A stretch of 64,000 nt of DNA from Okeania sp. SIO2C9 (GCF_010672455.1 NZ_JAAHGO010000012.1:355096-419095); one strand, 5' to 3'; positions 36,990 through 49,015 are shown, counted from the first letter of the stretch. Numbers and translations: made by a program. Notes: a model not told the origin generated them from the letters alone.

Positions 36990-38528
36990 TTAACGAATCA
37001 AGTCAAAAGATGTATCGTTAACACCTAGCTCCATGCTACCACGGTCTAACTCATCGAGGATAGTATTAACGATCCAGTTGAGTAGATTGAATGCTCCTTT
37101 GTATCCTAAGATAGAATAACGGTGCTGGTGGTGGCGATCGAAGATAGGATAGCCAATGCGTACTAATGGAGTACCAGTATCACGTTGTAGGAACTTACCA
37201 TAGGAGTTACCAATTAACAAGTCAACTGGCTCAGTATCCAACAGTGAACGTAGGTGCCATAAGTCCTTACCGATCCAAACAGTAGCTTCTTGGCCGTTAG
37301 GATCATTAGCTAACAATTCCTTAGCTTCTTCTTCAAAACCAGCAACGTTACCGTTAGTCACAACAACGTGAACTGGCTGCATACCTAACTCTAGAGTGAA
37401 GTTCAACAAGCCCAATACATGGTCAGGATCGCCGTAGATAGCGATGCGCTTACCGTGTAACCAAGCTTGAGAGTCAGTGATAGCATCAACTGCACGACCA
37501 CGTTCAATTTCTAGCTCTTCAGGAATCGCCTTACCAGTCAATTCAGACAACGCCATTAAGAACTCATCAGTACCACGGATACCGATAGGACGATAAGTAG
37601 CTGTTGTTTGACCACCTTTTTCTGCTAGGTACTCTAGAGTCTTAGGAGTGGAATATTTCTGGAAGGAGATAGTAGCCTTAGCATTGATGGAATCAGCACC
37701 TTCTGCCAAAGTTGTGCCACCGTTGTACATCTTGAATTCACCCAAGTTAGGAGAATCAAAGCTCTCAGCATTGTCTGCTAAAATGGTGTTAGGAACATCC
37801 ATCAAAGATAGAATATTCTTCAAATCCCGGATGTTGCCAATGTAAGGGTCGAAACCAGGGATGAAGTTGATTTTACCGTTAGTAACTCCCTTCTTCTTAC
37901 CTTCAGTCAGAGCTACCAAAATACCCTTGAGCATATTGTCATAGCCTGTGATGTGAGAACCAACAAAGCTAGGAGTGTGAGCAAAAGGAACTGGGAAATC
38001 TTCAGGTACTGCACCTTGATTCTTGGAGGTAGTGATGAATGAACCTAAGTCATCTCCAATTACCTCTGCCATGCAAGTTGTGCAAAGAGCAATCATTTTT
38101 GGCTTGTACAAAGCATAAGAGTTTGCCAAACCATCAGTCATGTTCTTGAGACCACCGAATACCGCAGCATCTTCAGTCATAGAAGAGGAAACAGCTTGGA
38201 ATGGCTCTTTGTAGTTACGAGTTAAGTGGGAGCGGAAATAAGCAACACAACCTTGAGAACCATGTACAAAAGGTAGAGTTCCTTCAAAACCTGCTGCTGC
38301 AAAGATTGCACCTAAAGGCTGACAAGCTTTAGCCGGGTTGATAGTTAGCGCTTCGCGAGCAAAGTTCTTTTCGCGATATTCCCAAGTCTTTGTCCACTCA
38401 CTAACTTTTTTTACTTCTTCCTTGGAAGGACCGCCTTCAAATTCTCTCTTCCGCTCGAACATTTCTTGGTATTCTGGTTCTTGGAAGAGTTGAAAATGGT
38501 CTTTGATTTTGTCTACATTCTGACTCAT
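36990..38528 (-). CDS. nifK: Nitrogenase MoFe protein beta chain
   Basis: 512 residues, full length. P-cluster ligands are visible: Cys in [11 protein letters not shown], in [14 protein letters not shown] and in [11 protein letters not shown]. The C-terminal [20 protein letters not shown] matches NifK. With NifD it forms the α2β2 MoFe protein that reduces dinitrogen. GAGGAA lies 9 nt before ATG 38528. It is 226 nt downstream of nifD, a gap that holds a GGAAGAA tract and a hairpin. It is the last of the structural operon; a disrupted accessory segment follows before nifEN. Confidence 0.96.
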   Translation of the reverse strand: MSQNVDKIKDHFQLFQEPEYQEMFERKREFEGGPSKEEVKKVSEWTKTWEYREKNFAREALTINPAKACQPLGAIFAAAGFEGTLPFVHGSQGCVAYFRSHLTRNYKEPFQAVSSSMTEDAAVFGGLKNMTDGLANSYALYKPKMIALCTTCMAEVIGDDLGSFITTSKNQGAVPEDFPVPFAHTPSFVGSHITGYDNMLKGILVALTEGKKKGVTNGKINFIPGFDPYIGNIRDLKNILSLMDVPNTILADNAESFDSPNLGEFKMYNGGTTLAEGADSINAKATISFQKYSTPKTLEYLAEKGGQTTATYRPIGIRGTDEFLMALSELTGKAIPEELEIERGRAVDAITDSQAWLHGKRIAIYGDPDHVLGLLNFTLELGMQPVHVVVTNGNVAGFEEEAKELLANDPNGQEATVWIGKDLWHLRSLLDTEPVDLLIGNSYGKFLQRDTGTPLVRIGYPIFDRHHQHRYSILGYKGAFNLLNWIVNTILDELDRGSMELGVNDTSFDLIR

Positions 38529-38715
38529 GGTGTTTATTCCTCTATGGTATTGTTCGGAAGGAAGAGGGAAGAAGGAAGAAGGAAGAAGAACTTCTACAAC
38601 TTCTCACTCCCAGTTCCTAGTCAAATCTTTTGTTTGTATATTGGGGTTGCTGTAGTGATGGCATCACCCCATTACCTAACCAAATTTATCTTCAAAGCCA
38701 AAAGCAAATCGAGTG

Positions 38716-38740
38716 AGGGCGAATGGCATTCGCCCCTACA
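38716..38740. repeat. GGGCGAATGGCATTCGCCC hairpin between nifD and nifK
   Basis: A near-perfect palindrome in the nifD-nifK gap, 14 nt downstream of the nifD stop in the direction of transcription. Same family as 36940 and 44665. It may stabilise the upstream mRNA segment or partly terminate. Confidence 0.65.
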
Positions 38741-38754
38741 ACTTCTGACTTCTA

Positions 38755-40209
38755 TTAGCTAGCTTGCTTCCAAGGAGCCTTGATTAGGTTCCAAGTTGGG
38801 CTGTTGAGAGCTAGATCCATGTCACGAGCGAAGATAGCGAATCCATCATAACCGTGATAAGGACCAGAATAATCCCAGGAGTGCATTTGACGGAATGGCA
38901 TACCCATTTTCTGGAATACATACTTCTCTTTAATTCCAGAAGCAATTAAATCTGGCTTTAATTTCTTAGCGAATTCCTCGAACTCATATCCACTAACGTC
39001 ATCATAGATTAGAGTACCTTCTTTAGCATACTCAGCAGTACGCTTGTAGTCATCACCGTGACCGAACTCATAACCAGTACCGATAACTTCCATTCCTAGA
39101 TCGTCGAAAGCAGGAATAACGTGACGTGGACGTAGACCACCAACCATCATCATTACTTTCTTGCCTTCTAAACGAGGACGATACTTAGCAATTACTGCAT
39201 CAGCTTGTTCTTGATACCGAGCAATTACTTTCTCTGTATTTTCTTTGATTGTATCGTCGAAGTAAGAAGCAATCTTCCGTAGAGACTTAGCGATTTGAGT
39301 AGGACCGAAGAAGTTGAACTCAGTCCAAGGTATACCATACTCTTCTTCCATGTAACGGCAGATGTAGTTCATGGAACGGTAGCAGTGGATGAGGTTTAAA
39401 TTCACCCTAGGAGCCATGAATACTTCGTTGTAAGTACCGTCACCTGTTGCTTGGCTAACTACTCTTAAGCCGATTTCATCTAATAATAGACGAGAACTCC
39501 AACCGTCTCCACCGATGTTGTAGTCAGCGATTAAGGATACGTCATAAGGAGTGGTTTCAAAACCGATCTCTTCGTTAGTTATTTCAGCAGAAGGCTCGTA
39601 TACCCAATCACGCACTGTGTCGTTAGCGATGTGGTGACCTAATGACTGAGAAACTCCACGGAAGCCTTCACAACGTACTGGAACAACTGGCTTATTGAGT
39701 TCTTTAGCAGCTTTTCTAGCTACTGCTTCGATGTCATCTCCAATTAGACCTACTGGGCACTCAGATTCAATTGTGATACCAGCATTTAGAGGGAATAAAT
39801 CTTCGATTTCTTTCATGATTTTGGCGAGTTTCTTGTCTCCACCAAAAACGATGTCTCTTTCTTGGAAATCGGAAGTGAATTGCATTGTACCGAAGGTATC
39901 AACACCAGTTACACCGTTATAGTAGTTACGACGACCTGCCCAAGAGTAGTAACCGCAACCAACAGGACCGTGACTGATGTGAACCATGTCCTTAACAGGA
40001 CCCCAAACAACCCCTTTTGCTCCAGCAAAAGCACAACCACGAGTTGTCATTACACCAGGAACTGATTTAACATTGGACTTAACGCCACAGTCAGATCCTT
40101 CTTCTAAAACATTAAGGTGCTTTTTCCGTCTTTTAGCAGCTTTCTCGGGATAAGCGTCTAAGACTTCTTGAATTAACTGTTTGTTCTGTTCGACTTTTTC
40201 AGATGTCAT
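38755..40209 (-). CDS. nifD: Nitrogenase MoFe protein alpha chain
   Basis: 484 residues from ATG 40209 with AAAGGAG upstream; the frame stays open for 27 more codons but that part is not NifD. P-cluster Cys are in [20 protein letters not shown] and [10 protein letters not shown]. FeMo-co contacts include the Cys in [14 protein letters not shown] and the His in [17 protein letters not shown]. It forms the active site of Mo-nitrogenase with NifK. It lies between nifH (191 nt upstream) and nifK. All key ligands are intact and length is standard. Confidence 0.96.
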   Translation of the reverse strand: MTSEKVEQNKQLIQEVLDAYPEKAAKRRKKHLNVLEEGSDCGVKSNVKSVPGVMTTRGCAFAGAKGVVWGPVKDMVHISHGPVGCGYYSWAGRRNYYNGVTGVDTFGTMQFTSDFQERDIVFGGDKKLAKIMKEIEDLFPLNAGITIESECPVGLIGDDIEAVARKAAKELNKPVVPVRCEGFRGVSQSLGHHIANDTVRDWVYEPSAEITNEEIGFETTPYDVSLIADYNIGGDGWSSRLLLDEIGLRVVSQATGDGTYNEVFMAPRVNLNLIHCYRSMNYICRYMEEEYGIPWTEFNFFGPTQIAKSLRKIASYFDDTIKENTEKVIARYQEQADAVIAKYRPRLEGKKVMMMVGGLRPRHVIPAFDDLGMEVIGTGYEFGHGDDYKRTAEYAKEGTLIYDDVSGYEFEEFAKKLKPDLIASGIKEKYVFQKMGMPFRQMHSWDYSGPYHGYDGFAIFARDMDLALNSPTWNLIKAPWKQAS

Positions 40210-40259
40210 GTTACATATCTCCTTTCGGATATTTGATTTAGTGTTTGAGTTTTGTATTA

Positions 40260-40370
40260 GCGGGGGCAGGTGCTTTTTTACTGTCTGCAAAACCTGCCCC
40301 TACAAATTAATTAATACAAGACTCACTACTACTTGTGTCTTGAGATGGGGGTGCGCTCTGCACACCCCAT
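40260..40370 (-). promoter_or_regulatory. Two stem-loops in the nifH-nifD gap
   Basis: 40345-40370 (ATGGGGGTGCGC ... GCACACCCCAT) is a strong stem 31 nt after the nifH stop. 40262-40303 has GGGGGCAGGT paired with ACCTGCCCC. Neither has a long U tract on the transcribed strand. They are better read as mRNA stability or processing structures than as full terminators; that is inference. Confidence 0.55.
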
Positions 40371-40400
40371 TATTTCAGTCTAAGACTTACTTGAGTTTAC

Positions 40401-41669
<1,269 letters not shown>

Positions 41670-42539
41670 TTACGCTTCTTCTACTACAAGACTTTCACTT
41701 ACTCGTTCTTTTAATGTAGCTTCGATCGCTCCTTTTAATGTCGCCATTGCACTACTGCAAGAACCACAGGCTCCTTTTAGTGTTACTAGCACCCGATCGC
41801 CATCTACATCGAACAGTTCAACATCTCCTCCATCTTCCGCGAGGACAGGTCTTACTTCTTGTTCTAATACTTGTTGAATTAATGTAATTTTTTGTAGATT
41901 TGTTAGTTTAGCTGGCTTAGTAGTTGTAGCTACTTGCTGTGTAGGTTCTGGCGTTTCATATACTGATACAATTAAGTCATCAATATCTGCCAAACAAGAA
42001 CCACAACCACCACCTGCCTTCACATAGTTTGTTACTTCTTCTGCTGTTTTTAGATTGTTTTCCTTGATTACTCGCTTAATCTTATTTTCAGTAATCGCAA
42101 AACAGCTACAAACTAATGCTCCTTCGTGGTCTTCTTCGTGAACTTCAACTTCAATACCTTTATATTTGAATATTGCTGCTTCTAATGCTTCCTCTCCCAT
42201 GACCGAACAGTGCATTTTTTCTTCTGGCAGCCCTCCCAGGTATCCCGCGATATCCTGGTTTTTAATCTTCATGGCTTCGTCTATGGTTTTGCCTTTTAGC
42301 ATTGCTGTCAGAGCAGAAGATGAAGCGATTGCACTAGCACAGCCAAAAGTTTGAAATTTTGCATCTAAGATTTCGCCGGAGGCTTCATTTACTTTGAGGT
42401 GTAGGCTGAGAGCATCTCCACACGCTATACTTCCTACCTCACCGCTAACTACCTTTTCCCCTTCTTTCTGGTCTGTAATGGTTCCTTGATTTTGGGGGTT
42501 ATAGAACAAGTCCATTACTTTGTCAGTATATTCCCACAT
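41670..42539 (-). CDS. nifU: Iron-sulfur scaffold protein NifU
   Basis: 289 residues with the full three-part NifU. The IscU-like domain (1-125) has Cys in SIACGDAL, FGCASAIA and MHCSVMG. The central [2Fe-2S] BFD-type domain has CSCFAITE ... GGGCGSCLADI (about 145-190). The C-terminal Nfu domain has GACGSCSSAMATLKGAIE. It assembles Fe-S clusters from sulfur delivered by NifS for nitrogenase proteins. It is 417 bp downstream of nifS. AGGG precedes ATG 42539. Confidence 0.95.
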   Translation of the reverse strand: MWEYTDKVMDLFYNPQNQGTITDQKEGEKVVSGEVGSIACGDALSLHLKVNEASGEILDAKFQTFGCASAIASSSALTAMLKGKTIDEAMKIKNQDIAGYLGGLPEEKMHCSVMGEEALEAAIFKYKGIEVEVHEEDHEGALVCSCFAITENKIKRVIKENNLKTAEEVTNYVKAGGGCGSCLADIDDLIVSVYETPEPTQQVATTTKPAKLTNLQKITLIQQVLEQEVRPVLAEDGGDVELFDVDGDRVLVTLKGACGSCSSAMATLKGAIEATLKERVSESLVVEEA

Positions 42540-42956
42540 AGCCCTTATTGTTTAGAACACCCTAATTTTTACTGATGAAAGTTGCGCTTTTTCTTGAATA
42601 TTACTACTCAGTTTGTAGAGTAATAATTTATTATTTTAGGAGGTGGGTTAAACTTGTATATTATTAGTATTTCACATTTTTTATATTCAAGCAACCCTTT
42701 TTTCCTTAAATTTATTTTTTCAAGTAATTAGCGTTTAAAGTTACTTATTACCCCTAGAAGTTATATTATTTATACTCTAGGTTAAGGAATCTTTTTTCTG
42801 TTAATCCTGCTACAATTTTGTGAGTTCTTAGCGTGAGATATACCCCTCTTTAAGCTATACAATGATTGTTGCGGAATCAACAGAGTTTTTCTGTTATTGT
42901 TGCTACAAAAATGTAGCGTAAACAAAAGTGTAGTAATCCTTAAAACATTGTAAATT
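42540..42956. other. nifS-nifU intergenic region
   Basis: 417 bp, AT-rich, without a gene. No clear terminator or operator seen. Confidence 0.4.
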
Positions 42957-44159
42957 TTAGGGATTTACAGTTGCCTCTTGTCGCTCTTGCAACCAATTAG
43001 CTTGGTCGTTCTTAAAGGGTGATAAAGCCCGGAGACGCTCTACAATAGTAGGCATCACTGCTAACACTTCCTCAACTTCTTGACGGGTTGTGTAACGTGA
43101 TAAAGAGAAACGAATCGAGCCATGCAAAATTGTGTACGGCAGACCCATTGCCCGCAAAACGTGAGATGGTTCCAGGGACCCAGAAGTACAAGCAGATCCA
43201 GAAGAAGCACAGATACCATAATGGTTCAAATGCAGCAATATTGCTTCTCCCTCAATAAATTTGAAGCCAATATTAGTAGTATTAGGCAACCTTTCAGTAG
43301 GATGACCATTAACAGCACAATCAGAAATAGCAGCAAGAATGCCGTTCTCCAAATAATCGCGCAGTTCCCGTTCCCGGTCGATATGTGTCAAATGCTCCTG
43401 CGCCAATTCACAAGCTTTACCCAGAGCAATAATACCAGGCACATTTTCCGTACCAGCACGGCGACCGCGTTCCTGATGTCCGCCAATTAATAACGGACGG
43501 AAGCGAGTACCACGACGTACATACAAAGCAGCAATACCCTTGGGTGCGTGCAATTTGTGACCAGAGATAGCCAACATATCTACAGTGCTATTCTTCATAT
43601 CCAGGGGAATTTTCCCTGCTACTTGCACCGCATCAACATGAAATAGCGCACCATATTCCTTAGCTATCTGCCCAATTTTCTCTATGGGGAAAATCACGCC
43701 TGTTTCATTATTGGCGTACATAACGGATACTAAGGCAGTATCACCTGTAATAGCAGCTTCCAGCTCAAGTAAATCTATCATTCCTTGGCTATCTACTGAC
43801 AGATAAGTAACTGTATAACCCTGCTTTTCCAAATGCTTGCACAGATTCAAAACTGCCGGGTGTTCTACCTGAGTAGTAATAATATGTCGTTTATTTGGTT
43901 GGGCAGTGAGAGCAGCTCTAATTGCAGCATTATCACCCTCAGTACCACAACTGGTAAAGATAATTTCTGTATCCTGGGCACCTAATAAAGCTGCAACTTG
44001 CGATCGCGCTTTTCTCACAGCTTTACCAACTTGTCCGCCAAAAGTGTGCATACTAGAGGGGTTGCCATAAAACTGACTCAGGTAAGGTAGCATTTCCGCT
44101 AGCACTGCATCATCTACTTTGGTAGTAGCATTATTATCGAGATAAATGGTTTGTTGCAT
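42957..44159 (-). CDS. nifS: Cysteine desulfurase NifS
   Basis: 400 residues. PLP-dependent class V aminotransferase with IYLDNNATTKVDDAVL at the start, the PLP-binding Lys in ISGHKLHAPKG and the catalytic persulfide Cys in SSGSACTSGSLEPSHVLRAM. It provides sulfur to NifU. It lies between nifB and nifU in the conventional order, but the gap to nifB lacks fdxN. The ATG at 44159 borders a GGAAGAA tract. Confidence 0.95.
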   Translation of the reverse strand: MQQTIYLDNNATTKVDDAVLAEMLPYLSQFYGNPSSMHTFGGQVGKAVRKARSQVAALLGAQDTEIIFTSCGTEGDNAAIRAALTAQPNKRHIITTQVEHPAVLNLCKHLEKQGYTVTYLSVDSQGMIDLLELEAAITGDTALVSVMYANNETGVIFPIEKIGQIAKEYGALFHVDAVQVAGKIPLDMKNSTVDMLAISGHKLHAPKGIAALYVRRGTRFRPLLIGGHQERGRRAGTENVPGIIALGKACELAQEHLTHIDRERELRDYLENGILAAISDCAVNGHPTERLPNTTNIGFKFIEGEAILLHLNHYGICASSGSACTSGSLEPSHVLRAMGLPYTILHGSIRFSLSRYTTRQEVEEVLAVMPTIVERLRALSPFKNDQANWLQERQEATVNP

Positions 44160-44169
44160 AGCTGACTAA

Positions 44170-44410
44170 ATACTTGAGGTGATTGTTGTAGGGAAGAAGG
44201 AAGAGGGAAGAAGGAAGAAGGAAGAAGGAAACATCTTTATATTGCTTGAGTTTTAAGCTTTTGATATATTCCCGTCTGCAGAAGGAAGAGGGAAGAAGGA
44301 AGAAGGAAGAAGAAAACATCTTCCATTGCTTGAGTTTTAAGCTTTTGATATGTTCCCGTCTGCAGAAGGAAGAAGAAAGAAGGAAACATCTTTCATTGCT
44401 TGAGTTTTAC
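44170..44410. repeat. Imperfect tandem repeat (about 80 bp, three units) with GGAAGAA tracts
   Basis: Units share AAACATCTT, CATTGCTTGAGTTTTA, AGCTTTTGATAT and TTCCCGTCTGCAG, separated by GGAAGAAGGAAGA tracts. Starts at about 44229, 44312 and 44385. A single relative of the inner block is at about 5972. Confidence 0.75.
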
Positions 44411-44442
44411 AGCGTATTTCATATAAGTAAGGTACACCAGTC

Positions 44443-44544
44443 GCGGGCAAGATGTTATTGCGGGCAAGATGTTATTGCGGGCAAGATGTTATTGCGGGCA
44501 AGATGTTATTGCGGGCAAGATGTTATTGCGGGCAAGATGCCCGC
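44443..44544. repeat. 17-bp tandem repeat in the nifB-nifS gap
   Basis: GCGGGCAAGATGTTATT is repeated five times exactly head to tail, with a sixth unit that ends in GCCCGC and forms a hairpin with its own start (GCGGGCAAGATGCCCGC). A likely variable-number locus. Confidence 0.9.
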
Positions 44545-44711
44545 ACTGGAAAACTTTACCATTCTTATGTGTACCTCATTTACCTAAAATCTGCTGTAAG
44601 CTAATATCAAATAATTGCCTGAAACTAAAGTTTTTAGCCTATAACTTCTAACTTCTAACTTCTGTACGGGCGAATGCCATTCGCCCCTACTGAATTCTGA
44701 ATTCCGTTTAC

Positions 44712-46184
44712 CTATGCAGGTTGTAGTAGTTGTCTGAACTGCTTGTAAAAATCTAAAGCAACTGTTTCAATTACATCGTAGCTCTCTACTACGTCTATTC
44801 CTGCATTGAGTACCTTTTCTTTAGGACTCTCACCAATTTTAGAAACCAGCACAGCTTTACAATCAGAAATTGCTTTGATGATATTCTCCAAACTGCCTTC
44901 TTCACCATAACCACCTAAGCAATAGTGGTCAACTTTGCGGTGAGCAATAAATCTAGCTTTCACACCATCAACTTCATAAATCATAAACTCTTTAGCATGA
45001 CCGAAGTGTTGATTAACTAATCCGTTACCCTTACTTGCTACTGCTAGTAGTATTGGTGGACCAGCTTGAGCAACTGCTTCTTTTACTTGAGTTTCTGCCT
45101 TAGCTGTTGCTAGTTTGTTGCGGAAACCTTCAATGCCAGCATGGAATTCTTTACGCTTTTCCAAGTCATATTCTGGAGTCATCTCCATGATTGCTTCTTT
45201 TGTGAATTCCTTACTGCGGTCTTCACCTAACAGACCAACTGCATCTGCACGACATTGACGACAGTGGCGCATCATTTTCATACCACCTACATCACATTTG
45301 TCTTGCAATGTTTTCAATTCTTCAGTGGTAGGACCACGCTGACCATTTAAGCCAAAGTAAGTACCGTGTTCTGGTGAAGAAATCAGAGGCATAATATTGT
45401 GAATGAATGCACCCTTAGAACGAACAATTTTATTTACTTCTTCTAAATGTTGATCATTGATGCCAGGAATCATTACTGAGTTAACTTTGCAGAGAATATC
45501 AGCTTCTCTGAGTAAGTCTAAGGATTCCATTTGTCTTTGATGCAGAATTTTTACCCCTTCAATTCCTCTGTAACGTTTCCGACGATAATGAACCCAAGGA
45601 TAAATCTTTACCCCGATTTCAGGGTCAACCATATTTATCGTTAAGGTAACGTGGTCAATGTTGAGTGCTTTGAGTCGATCTATATAATCGGGTAAAGCTA
45701 GACCATTGGTTGACAAGCAAAGCTTGATATCTGGTGCTTTCTCAGCTACAAGCTCAAAAGTGCGGAATGTTTTCTCTGGGTTCGCTAATGGGTCTCCTGG
45801 TCCGGCAATTCCCATCACAGTCATTTGGGGAATTTTGCCTGCAATTACTAGAGCTTTATGAGCTGCTTCTTCAGGAGTTAGCAGTTCACTAACTACACCG
45901 GGACGACTTTCGTTGGCACAGTCGTATTTACGGTTACAGAAATTACATTGAATATTGCAAGCTGGTGCAACTGGAGCGTGCATCCTCGCATAATGGTGAT
46001 GCGCTTCTTGACTGTAGCAAGGATGGTTAGCAACGCGCTCTTGAATGCTTGCGGGAAGTTGCTGTTCGGTAGTAGTTCCGCAACCCTTTGACACGCAGCC
46101 TCCGGATTTCTTTTCCGTGCTTTTCGTGGTTTTTGCGAAGCTGTCTACTGTTGGTTGGGAAGATAGTTCTGTTGGCTGTAACAT
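44712..46184 (-). CDS. nifB: Nitrogenase cofactor biosynthesis radical SAM protein NifB
   Basis: 490 residues. The radical SAM Cys motif is in [17 protein letters not shown] (CX3CX2C), with [11 protein letters not shown] after it and the [17 protein letters not shown] glycine-rich motif. The last ~115 residues form a NifX/NafY-like domain ([20 protein letters not shown]). NifB fuses Fe-S clusters and inserts carbide and sulfide to give NifB-co, the first committed FeMo-co step. It heads the minus-strand nif series and is transcribed divergently from nifP across a 1.2-kb region. Confidence 0.96.
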   Translation of the reverse strand: MLQPTELSSQPTVDSFAKTTKSTEKKSGGCVSKGCGTTTEQQLPASIQERVANHPCYSQEAHHHYARMHAPVAPACNIQCNFCNRKYDCANESRPGVVSELLTPEEAAHKALVIAGKIPQMTVMGIAGPGDPLANPEKTFRTFELVAEKAPDIKLCLSTNGLALPDYIDRLKALNIDHVTLTINMVDPEIGVKIYPWVHYRRKRYRGIEGVKILHQRQMESLDLLREADILCKVNSVMIPGINDQHLEEVNKIVRSKGAFIHNIMPLISSPEHGTYFGLNGQRGPTTEELKTLQDKCDVGGMKMMRHCRQCRADAVGLLGEDRSKEFTKEAIMEMTPEYDLEKRKEFHAGIEGFRNKLATAKAETQVKEAVAQAGPPILLAVASKGNGLVNQHFGHAKEFMIYEVDGVKARFIAHRKVDHYCLGGYGEEGSLENIIKAISDCKAVLVSKIGESPKEKVLNAGIDVVESYDVIETVALDFYKQFRQLLQPA

Positions 46185-47408
46185 CTAAGTTTCCACTATT
46201 GTTGGGTAGCTGTCGCCGTGAGTGACGGATTACTCGCGTCGATACACTTTTCCTGAAACGATTATTTTTCGTATGCAGTTTAGGTGTCCGGCGTTATAGT
46301 TTTTATATCAGTGGCCTTTAAACTGTTACTTTCAAAAACCCCCATTAGTATTGATTACGATCATTAGTTTTGTACTCAGATTTGTATCATCTAATAATTC
46401 AAATCAAATCGAGGTATCTAATTTTTTTATTGGGGTATAGGTACTTGTATTTTTTAAGTGGGGTACAAGTATTTATTGGGTAATGGTACGGAGTTTTATG
46501 TACTCGTTATAAAACCTATATATATCAGGAATTCAACTACTTTTTTAACCTTGATTTTGTCTCTATACTCCTGTACTCATACACCCCTTATTCAACCTAA
46601 TCTTTTATTACTGTATACAATGTATCAATTTTTGGCAAGTAGGCTAGATTTATCTTAATTTTTCTTTAAAGTTTGATAATTATTTTCAATATTGACAGAG
46701 AGAATGCAGAAAAAAAGGAGTAAAGTTGTCAGGAATAAAGCTTTTCGTTACTAATCATCCAGATTTAATACAACTGCACTTTAGAGTAATCTACATTAAC
46801 AAAATCCTGAGAAATATGACCAATTTCCTTAACAATTTTCTGTGGCCAAAAACTAAATGCGACTTTTTCGCTTCTGTAATAAATTTAGCAGTTTTTCAGG
46901 ATTAATGTAAGTAATTTTCAATGCTTCGTTCTGAGAAAGATTTTCAATTTTCTTAACATTTTTTTATAGCTAAAAATAAAAATGCAACTTGTTAGGTTTT
47001 GTAAAAAATTTAGCAGTTTTTTCAGAATTAACTAGATAATTTTTAATCTTTTTTTTAATCTTTTCACTATAATTATGAGTTAAACTATAATTTGAGTACA
47101 AGTTTCAATTTCAGCATAAACCCCCCTTAAAAACTTCAAACCTGCTGACACACAAGCATAAACCTTGAGTACAAAAATGCTAGTACATTGTTCATTAAAT
47201 ACTCGTACACGCTACAAAAAATACTAGCACCTATACCCCAAAATATATTTCAAACATCTATCTACATTCATTTTCAGTCTATTGAGTACAAGCTTAATAT
47301 ATCTAATAAAGATTGACCGTTAAATATTGGTTAGTAGTTTACAAGGCACTTGATATAAAAATTGAAAAGCAAACGTCCTTGTCAAACACCGAATCCCCTA
47401 TTTAACCC
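46185..47408. promoter_or_regulatory. Divergent nifB-nifP control region
   Basis: 1.22 kb without a credible gene. GTAC-centred words recur: GGTACTTGTA facing GGGTACAAGTAT (46438-46472, an inverted repeat), GAGTACAAG at about 47094 and 47283, GAGTACAAA at 47166, TTGTACTCAG at 46370. In Leptolyngbya boryana CnfR acts at nifB and nifP promoters, so these repeats are candidate regulator sites; that is inference, since I have not matched a published site. Confidence 0.5.
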
Positions 47409-48254
47409 ATGACCACCTTACTAACTAGAAATACTTGTACATTACCTAATCAAACTAACACTTCTAATTCCAAAAAAAGTCAAGGTAACTTTAGGTCTCA
47501 ATTCAAACTCAAAGCTAATACTGACACTGCTCAACAAAATCGACAACTAGAATCAGGTAGAGACCTTTCTTCTTCTCGTCGTCATAGATTTTGGTATAAA
47601 TATTTTACCTTTCCAGAGCTAGAGACAATCTTAACAGATTTTAAAATGATCTTTGAGCGAGACCCCGCAGCACGCAACTGGGTTGAAGTCTTATGTTGCT
47701 ATCCTGGTTTGCACGCTTTAGTACTACATCGCCTTGCTCATTGGTTACATATTCAGAACATTTCTCTAATTCCACGTTTAATTTCTCATCTTGGACGGTT
47801 TTTAACAGGAATTGAAATTCATCCTGGGGCAACAATTGGACAGGGAGTATTTATCGATCATGGCATGGGAGTTGTTATTGGTGAAACTGCAATTATTGGA
47901 GAATATTCTTTAATTTATCAAGGTGTCACCCTTGGTGGTACGGGAAAAGAAATTGGTAAACGCCATCCCACTATTGGCAAGAATGTTGTAGTTGGTGCTG
48001 GTGCGAAGGTACTAGGTAACATCAATATCGGAGATAATGTCCGCATAGGTGCTGGTTCAATTGTATTGAATGACGTTCCTTCTGAATGCACCGTTGTCGG
48101 TATACCTGGTCGAATTGTTTCTAAATCTGGCGAACGAGTTGGACCTCTTGAACATGGACGGTTACCAGATACACAAGCTACCGTAACTCGCGCTTTACTT
48201 GACAGAATTGAGCAACTAGAACAAACAATTGCAAACTTTTATCAGCAACACTAA
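47409..48254 (+). CDS. nifP: Serine O-acetyltransferase of the nif cluster (NifP)
   Basis: 281 residues of CysE type. A ~60-residue variable N-terminus is followed by the helical domain ([20 protein letters not shown]) and the left-handed β-helix with hexapeptide repeats ([32 protein letters not shown]). It makes O-acetylserine for cysteine synthesis; as NifP it raises cysteine supply for NifS during diazotrophy. Identity as NifP, not housekeeping CysE, rests on its place opposite nifB. The next gene begins three bases after its stop. Confidence 0.88.
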   Translation: MTTLLTRNTCTLPNQTNTSNSKKSQGNFRSQFKLKANTDTAQQNRQLESGRDLSSSRRHRFWYKYFTFPELETILTDFKMIFERDPAARNWVEVLCCYPGLHALVLHRLAHWLHIQNISLIPRLISHLGRFLTGIEIHPGATIGQGVFIDHGMGVVIGETAIIGEYSLIYQGVTLGGTGKEIGKRHPTIGKNVVVGAGAKVLGNINIGDNVRIGAGSIVLNDVPSECTVVGIPGRIVSKSGERVGPLEHGRLPDTQATVTRALLDRIEQLEQTIANFYQQH

Positions 48255-48257
48255 GGA

Positions 48258-48539
48258 ATGACAACGATGTATAGCAATCATAATCCTAACCCTCAAGACT
48301 TGATTACAGTTGTGAATCTTTCTCAAATCGATCGTTGGTTCGTTCATCAGCGCTTACAAGAACTAATGATTAATAGTTGGTGTCCTACTAGCGGTGAGTT
48401 ATTAGTAGAAATTAATAATTTAACCGATGCTATTCTTGTCCACAGCATTGTTAAGCAATTTGTTGCCCCTCGCAAAGAGTTAGTGGACTGGTTAGAAAGA
48501 TGCTGGCAAATGGAAGTTTTTCCTAAATACAACCATTGA
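48258..48539 (+). CDS. Conserved cyanobacterial 93-residue protein of unknown function
   Basis: The core (LSQIDRWFVHQRLQELMINS, VEINNLTDAILVHSIVKQFV and LVDWLERCW) resembles a small soluble protein type I associate with cyanobacteria; I know no function. It lies 3 bp after nifP and is surely co-transcribed. Trp- and Cys-containing segments (SWCPTSGEL, ERCWQMEVF) are conserved-looking. It could be a regulator or assembly factor; not determinable here. Confidence 0.7.
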   Translation: MTTMYSNHNPNPQDLITVVNLSQIDRWFVHQRLQELMINSWCPTSGELLVEINNLTDAILVHSIVKQFVAPRKELVDWLERCWQMEVFPKYNH

Positions 48540-48576
48540 TTTAATGAACAATTCTCATTGGTAATAGATATGGAGT

Positions 48577-48736
48577 TACCGAATAATTAATAATTAATAA
48601 TTAATAATTAAATAATTCTGGTTTAAAGTCTCCCCTTTTAAGGGGAAGAAAAGAAATAATATTTCCTGATATTCAATTCCGTAACGGTTTTAACCAGAGA
48701 TAATTATCAATTATCCATTATCAATTATCAATTAAT
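48577..48736 (+). repeat. MITE-like repeat, family A, short copy
   Basis: 160 bp from TACCGAATAATTAATAATT to ATTATCAATTAAT, without the GC-rich cassette present in the copies at 4187 and 52731. Serves as the empty form of the family. Lies between the 93-residue gene and the DUF2949-like gene. Confidence 0.8.
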
Positions 48737-48784
48737 CAACTTCCTTATCTATTACCTGTACTTTAATACTTAAGGATAATAACT

Positions 48785-49015
48785 ATGGAAGGCGATCGCA
48801 AGACAACTCTATTTCTTAATTTTTTGCAGGAAGAATTAGCTATTTCTGCCGCAGCAATTTCTGTAGCACGGAAACACAGTGAAGCTTCTTGTGGACCTCT
48901 ACCAATGATTTTATGGAAGTTTGGCATGATTTCTCTCCAACAACTGCAACAAATTTTTGATTGGCATGAGTCTTACGATAGCAATACTCTCTGCTACGAT
49001 CGGCAAATGAGTTAA
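48785..49015 (+). CDS. DUF2949-like small protein
   Basis: 76 residues. FLNFLQEELAISAAAISVA is followed by GPLPMILWKFGMISLQQLQQ and IFDWHES, the pattern of DUF2949 proteins of cyanobacteria (function unknown). It follows the nifP pair after a MITE and precedes nifZ by 232 bp. ATAAGGATAATAACT before ATG 48785 gives a fair ribosome site. Whether it shares the nifP or nifZ transcript is unclear. Confidence 0.75.
   Translation: MEGDRKTTLFLNFLQEELAISAAAISVARKHSEASCGPLPMILWKFGMISLQQLQQIFDWHESYDSNTLCYDRQMS

Noticed and set aside
44443-44544. CRISPR array
   Set aside because: The 17-bp units are head to tail with no spacers, and no cas genes are nearby.
44246-44651. Frames across the 17-bp array
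   Set aside because: Tandem repeats lacking stops; not a protein family and not the missing fdxN.
46458-46658. 66-codon frame in the nifB-nifP gap
   Set aside because: No homology or ribosome site; lies in the control region with repeated GTAC words.
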